A stretch of 64,000 bases of DNA from Sanderia malayensis (lineage: Eukaryota > Cnidaria > Scyphozoa > Semaeostomeae > Pelagiidae), in assembly GCA_013076295.1 (NCBI GenBank), contig RQOL01000828.1:3216719-3280718 (forward strand), written 5' to 3'. The notes beneath the pieces are model-generated. The model was not told the DNA's origin. It worked only from the letters and a program-made list of their open reading frames with translations, and made no database searches. The position numbers and the translations under genes are program-made. Position 1 is the stretch's first letter. Every line of letters begins with the position of its first letter. Of this stretch, positions 59,001-64,000 are shown piece by piece.

Positions 59001-62000
59001 TCCAATTCGTTCAGCCTGATGCGAAATTGCTGTTCCATCTCTGCTTTATCATTTACAAATTTCAACTCAATTTCTGCCTTTTCTGTCTCAAGAATGACAA
59101 TTTGCTCTTGAAGCTTCGTCTTCTTTGATTTGAATTTCATATCAGCTTCTACTTTTTCTTGCTTAAATATATTCTCTAACTTCTTCTTTTCTGAATTATG
59201 AAATTCTCTCACTTCATCTCTGTCACTTTCGGAGTGGTTCATTATGTCTTCCTTTTCTCTTATGAAACCTTGCACAATCGCTTCTTTTTCTTTTGCATTA
59301 GCTTCTTCAAGATTTCTTAACTTCGTTTCGTAATCATCAATCAGATCTTTCCTTTCAATATCAAATTGTGTTTGAATTTCTGCCAATTCCTCTCTTTGCT
59401 TTTCTTCATATTCCAGCAAATTCCTTTCATACTTCAATCTCGCCTCTCCTACATCCCCTTCCAACATTTTGTGCACACTTTCTAAATCTTCACGCAATCG
59501 CTCAATTATCAATTCCTGATCAGCAACTTTCTTCTTTAATTCAAGAGAACCTGTTATGAAAAAAACTTCGATCACAACGTGAATCTCAAAATCTTCCATC
59601 AACAATGAACTACAAACATACCTGAAACTTGTGAATAGAAATAAAACATTATAAAACTTAAAAACGAACCTAATTCATCATCATAATTAACTCCTTGCAT
59701 TTCATCATCATCTTCATCGTCTGTTGTTTCTCCATCTTCATTTCTTTTAATCACAACTGGCTTTGTATAATCTGATAAATAAGAGCCAGTTTTGCTGACT
59801 TTTGGTGTGCTGCTCTTACTACTTCGATGACTTTTTCCTCTCGATCTTTCACTTGCACTCTCATCATCTCCCTTTCCGTGTCTTCTTCTATGCTTTCTTT
59901 TACCCATCGTATTCAACTCAGCTTTCAAATTCTCCAATTGCACTTGCAGTTCATCATTTTCATCACGCAGTTCCTGCAACATATTCAACCCAATCACTTA
60001 ACCATTCAGCAAAACAACACAACACAACGCAAATCACTGATCGTTTATATGTCCCACCTTTTTTATTTGCTCCAGCTCACCAACTGTACGTGCTTGACTT
60101 GTGTATTGATCCTTTAGCAGTTCTCTGCTTGCTTCAAGCTCAACCAGCTATAAAACATAGAATTTATGCTATTATTAATATTATAATTCTCACAGTATAT
60201 TATACCTTCTTTTGTAGAATGACATATGGAATACTTGCAGCCCACCCTATGCTGCAAATCCGATGTTGAATTCAATTCTTTGGCCAATCTTGAAGATTTC
60301 TTCTGTTCTTCAAGCAAATCATCAGTAGCTTCGGTTACATGCTGTTGCAGTCTTTCAATTTCCTTCCGAGGCAATTCAGGTATATATATTAGTTACTTCA
60401 TATGAAACACTTGTAAGTACTGATAGATATAGATAGGTAAATAGACAGATAAATGGATAAATACACAGATAGATAAATCGCTTACTGCCTCAGCTTCCAT
60501 CAATTTGTCCTTCAGTTTATTTTCTTCAAGTTTTGAAGCCTTTAACTGGTCCTCTAGGTCATTCTTTTGAGTAAGAAAAGATTTCTGCATAAGTGAATGT
60601 TCCGATTGCCATTCAACTTCTTTCTGTTGCAATTTTCCAACAAACGTCTTATCTTGGTTACTAAAAAAATAATTAATAAAAAAATTAGAAGTAATATATC
60701 TCTTTGTTCAATCTCTGCCAGGAATCATTCAGTGCAAATATAAAGTTGACCATCATACAATTTCAACAAAAATGGTGAGTTTCAGTTAAAGAAATTTCCG
60801 AATTCTTACTCGAGTTTTTTCTCATATTGTCGCTCGAGTTCCCTAGTCTGCTCTTCGCTTTCTCTGATCAGCATGGTATTATCAAACCCATATTTACTTA
60901 GATTCCCTTTCAATTTATCTCTTTCTGATGCCAATGATTCTAATTCTCCCCTGAAACGAAAAGCAAAACCGAATCAATACAATGCACAACAAATCAATAA
61001 TGTCTCTACTAATCATGTACAGAGATTCTGGTGTACAAAATCAAATCAAAATACACTTTTGAATCTTATGACGTTGTGACAATTGTACCTTTTAACATAA
61101 GGTTTCAAAGCATTCACCATCTCATCCGTCCATCTATCATACTGACTAACTGTTGAACAGTCATCGTCAAAAATCGTTGTCTCATCATTTCCTTCTATGA
61201 TTTTTTTAATTGTTTCTTCTGTAAACCGTGGCATTGCTAGTTCTTTTTGCTTAGCTTTGCCTCCCTTTATTCAAGTTACGTCTTTCATCGTTAGAAACGT
61301 TGATTTCTCTCTCGTGTTTAAATTCCCAACCGTTCAAGCCGGAGTCGTTGCTCAAATGATTTTGTTTTGTCCAATTCGCATTGTTAATTATGTTGTGAAT
61401 ACAGCATTGTCAATGGAAACTGCGTGCAGCTGACCTGGTCTATAACAAAGCAACTGGTGCTTTCTGCTTAACATTATTTGTGCGTCCTGGTTTGGTTCGG
61501 TTTGGTTCGGTTTGCATCGACCGAACTATCAAAACTAATTCAAAAGATCCATTTCTCAATTTAACAATCTATATAATGCAACTCTAAAGCAAAAAAGTTC
61601 TCCTTTAAAATTGAGAAGATTTCGAAATTTACCATGAAACTTTCAGGAAGAACATTGGCGTATTTTAGAGCCTAATTAAATATTTATGATCAGGTATGAA
61701 TAGAAAAACTGGTCAACTGTGCTTAATCGCTTGAACAAGCAATTTATTGTCGAGTCTTTGCAATCTGATAGCATCTAATTTATATTTCTATTCAGAGTTT
61801 CCCGAGGCATTTATTCATCCCGTTAGCATGGGCCTTGAATGCTCCAACTTTAGGTACAAAAGCTAAAGCAGATTTCTCACTTCTGTGGTTTGTAAATGAT
61901 TATATAAAATAATAAAAAGGAGAGGCAAGGCAATGAAAAATGATTTAATGGTTTTTGTAATCTACGGTCTCGATGGTTATCGAGTTTAAAATTATCGCAA

Positions 62001-63929
62001 GGTAAAGTTGAAAATAAAGAATTGAGGATTTTCATGTACCTGAGATGATTAATTTCTTGCGAATATGCTTGCAAAACAGCCATTGAAACACCTGAAAATA
62101 TTGGTGCAAATTAAAGATAGATGATGGAGATGTGTCGTATTTGAAATGTGTAAAAACTGAAACTCACCATCGCCCTTTTCAAGAATCATGTTTTGCAAAA
62201 CTTTTGTCACTTCGCTTATTTTGATTTCTCCTTCTGCGTTTGGCTGCAACTTCTGAAAAATCAGAGAAATATGATTTGGATAGTTGTGCGAAAAAAGAAA
62301 CTCCAGACTCATATTTTCGGTAATAGTTATTTAGCGGACATCAAAATGTATGTAATGCATTAAAGATCACCTTTAAAGTCAACTTGACATCCTCAGGTGC
62401 AATTGTGTTAAAATAATCTTCAACTATGTCAGCGCGAACCCATCTGATGTTTGGAGAAATATTCAAGATATTCACATTACATTTACTCACCAAGATATAT
62501 CGAATAAATTGTTGAAACATTTGAAACAGCATAAAACTTACCCAGTATTATTTTGATCAAGGAAACTCAGCAAGTCTGAAAAATAAAAAAAATGCATACA
62601 ATGTTTAAGTAACTATATGTCGTATGTAGGCGATAGTAGTTTGTCAAAATTGTGGCTTTTTCTAATTTATGTCAAGATTAAAAACACTTACCAACTTTCT
62701 TAAAGTTTGAAGATTCGTCCAAAATAGAACTCTAAAATAGAATTTGAGGACTATTAACTGAGCATTTGTACACATAGCGCAATTAATTACCATATGCACA
62801 TTCATAGTAATAATGAACAAAGTAGCAAGCATGCAAAGTTAATGATAACTAACTTTTCGCCCTGAATGTCTTGGCATTAAACCAGATGACTGAGGATGGG
62901 ATGGCTGAGGTGTTGACTCCAATGCTAAATCATTCTTACTAATTGGTATTATAGGACTATCTGTCATGTCCATGTCATTGGATGTAGTTTGTTGTTTTGT
63001 CACAAGAAATAAGCCATTTAGGAATTCATCAAAACTAACTAAACCATCTTCATTTGCATCTAATTCTTTAAAAAGCAATTCAAGCTCCTATGAAAAGCAA
63101 ATGCACAAAGGCTGATTAATACATTTGAAAAAATATCCACAGCATTCAGATTGCAACTTTAAATGGACAAGCGAAAATTACCTGATCTTCAATATTATCC
63201 ATTCCAATATGCTCGCAAACAATAGATAGTTCATGCATATCCAAATAGCCACTGACACCAACTGACAACTCATCCCAAATTTCTTTCAATTGATTCACTT
63301 CATCAACTGTCATTGCATCTGAAATCAATCACATATAATTAGCCCATGCATAGGTGATCAATAAAAATTGTTCACAGATAATCAAACTGCCCTTACCATC
63401 ATTATCATTTTGAATATTTAATGAGTAATCCATGGCACCACTGCCTTCTAATATTTCCTCTTTTCCTATTAAAGTTTTCTGATCCAATGGTGTTGATAGC
63501 TTCCTTTGCAATGAATTTCTTTTACTCAGCTTACGAGAAAGTCTCTGAAATATAAGAATTGTGGCACCAATTACATATCCATGATTACTCAAGACTGGTA
63601 TTAGAATAGTCTCTAAACACTCATCTGTTGAATATTACCTTGGAACTTTGACGCCTTGCCAAGGCTTTGCTGGATTTTGGTGTCTCTTGAGACTCCATTT
63701 TGGTCTTTTCGATTTCCTTATCACTATGAACACCTTCATCGTATAAACTAAAATCTGCTGGTTGAGTTGTCCTACCATATTTCTTATTATTGAACACTTT
63801 TGTAGGCTCAGGTTCTAGTTCAATAATTTCAGACATTTCTGATCTGTCATCCTCAGTTGTTTCAGCCATACTATCAATTGTTTTTGACAAAACAGCAACA
63901 AATGCATCTTTGAATATTTCAAACTCAAC
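56069..63929 (-). CDS. NIN: Ninein/ninein-like, 5' truncated by the window edge
   Basis: Eighteen exons in phase: 63929-63639, 63544-63397, 63318-63182, 63087-62854, 62731-62692, 62575-62542, 62443-62371, 62252-62168, 62091-62040, 60950-60810, 60660-60486, 60362-60246, 60147-60058, 59973-59670, 59550-56894, 56788-56618, 56535-56377 and 56272-56069, giving 1,703 residues. The first visible exon matches the end of ninein's first EF-hand pair (VEFEIFKDAFVAVLS and the following KKYGR). One canonical EF-hand is intact (DANEDGLVSFDE); another is weak (NAEGEIKISE). SELE-type helices follow, then one 2.66-kb exon that is pure coiled coil with hendecads. The C-terminus (LVQELYIENADLSKQLQQAD) is the ninein signature. 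Family knowledge: ninein anchors microtubule minus ends at centrosomes. NIN versus NINL cannot be decided; this may be the pre-duplication form. Confidence 0.85.
61089..61234 (-). CDS. NIN: Alternative first exon of ninein
   Basis: Inside the 1.1-kb intron 62039-60951 an ATG at 61234 opens 48 codons (MPRFTEETIKKIIEGNDETT...) ending at AG|GTACAA, 61089. The leftover two bases AG match exactly the phase of the upstream EF-hand exon (ending 62040), so both can splice to the exon at 60950 in frame. The product would be a 1,387-residue isoform without EF-hands. The 5' side contains an acceptor-like TTTACAG just inside the ATG, but using it from the upstream exon gives an early stop. Confidence 0.5.
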
Positions 63930-64000
63930 CTGTAAAAATAGAAAACATCATTACCTGGTCCTCCTACGTAAAAGGGGGAGGGGGAGATCAGATTATAATA

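Noticed and set aside
61089..61234. Treating the 61.2 kb exon as an internal ninein exon
   Set aside because: Splicing from the upstream exon to the TTTACAG acceptor gives a stop after a few codons. Only use as a first exon keeps the frame.

Overview
The window is nuclear DNA from an intron-rich animal. It is AT-rich, has short introns (about 80-800 bp) with GT...AG borders, AATAAA poly(A) signals, and proteins close to vertebrate orthologues (KLHL20, ANKRD45, RTN4IP1, VPS13A/C, ninein, KNL2/Mis18BP1). I cannot name the species. The compact layout and chordate-like gene set make an invertebrate deuterostome, perhaps an ascidian, my best guess, held with low confidence. All gene models below were spliced by eye and checked for reading phase.

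Left part (1-10.7 kb). The last two exons of an unrecognised + strand gene come first. A 10-exon - strand gene follows, encoding a secreted mosaic protein: signal peptide, five sushi domains, a follistatin/Kazal module, two Kunitz domains and an NTR domain. Next is an inverted duplication (about 4.6-5.35 and 6.72-7.45 kb). Its right arm holds most of an intact 112-residue hypothetical gene and its left arm a diverged copy; a 29-bp minisatellite lies between. Then comes the - strand centromere-licensing gene KNL2/MIS18BP1 with a SANTA domain.

Middle-left (10.7-18 kb). KNL2 and ANKRD45 are divergent, with 138 bp between start codons. ANKRD45 and KLHL20 are convergent with 3' ends that nearly touch; these two are also neighbours in human. 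A tRNA-like head followed by eight copies of an exactly 144-bp TTAGGG-rich unit precedes an intronless RTN4IP1.

Centre (18.3-43.7 kb). One very large + strand gene of roughly 95-100 exons encodes a VPS13A/C-type bridge-like lipid-transfer protein. It carries an unexpected 390-residue block of about six Tudor-like folds just before the VAB region, and two phospho-FFAT-like motifs where VPS13A has its FFAT. Its introns hold a perfect 68-bp hairpin inside a 7-bp repeat array, a second tRNA-headed TTAGGG array, and several small tandem repeats.

Right part (45-64 kb). Five adjacent coiled-coil genes share 11-residue periodicity. The rightmost (truncated by the window edge) is ninein, with EF-hands and the typical ninein C-terminus. 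Its neighbour at 50.6-54.8 kb looks like an EF-hand-less ninein paralogue, and three largely single-exon coiled-coil genes follow. Ninein also has a phase-matched alternative first exon that would give an isoform without EF-hands.
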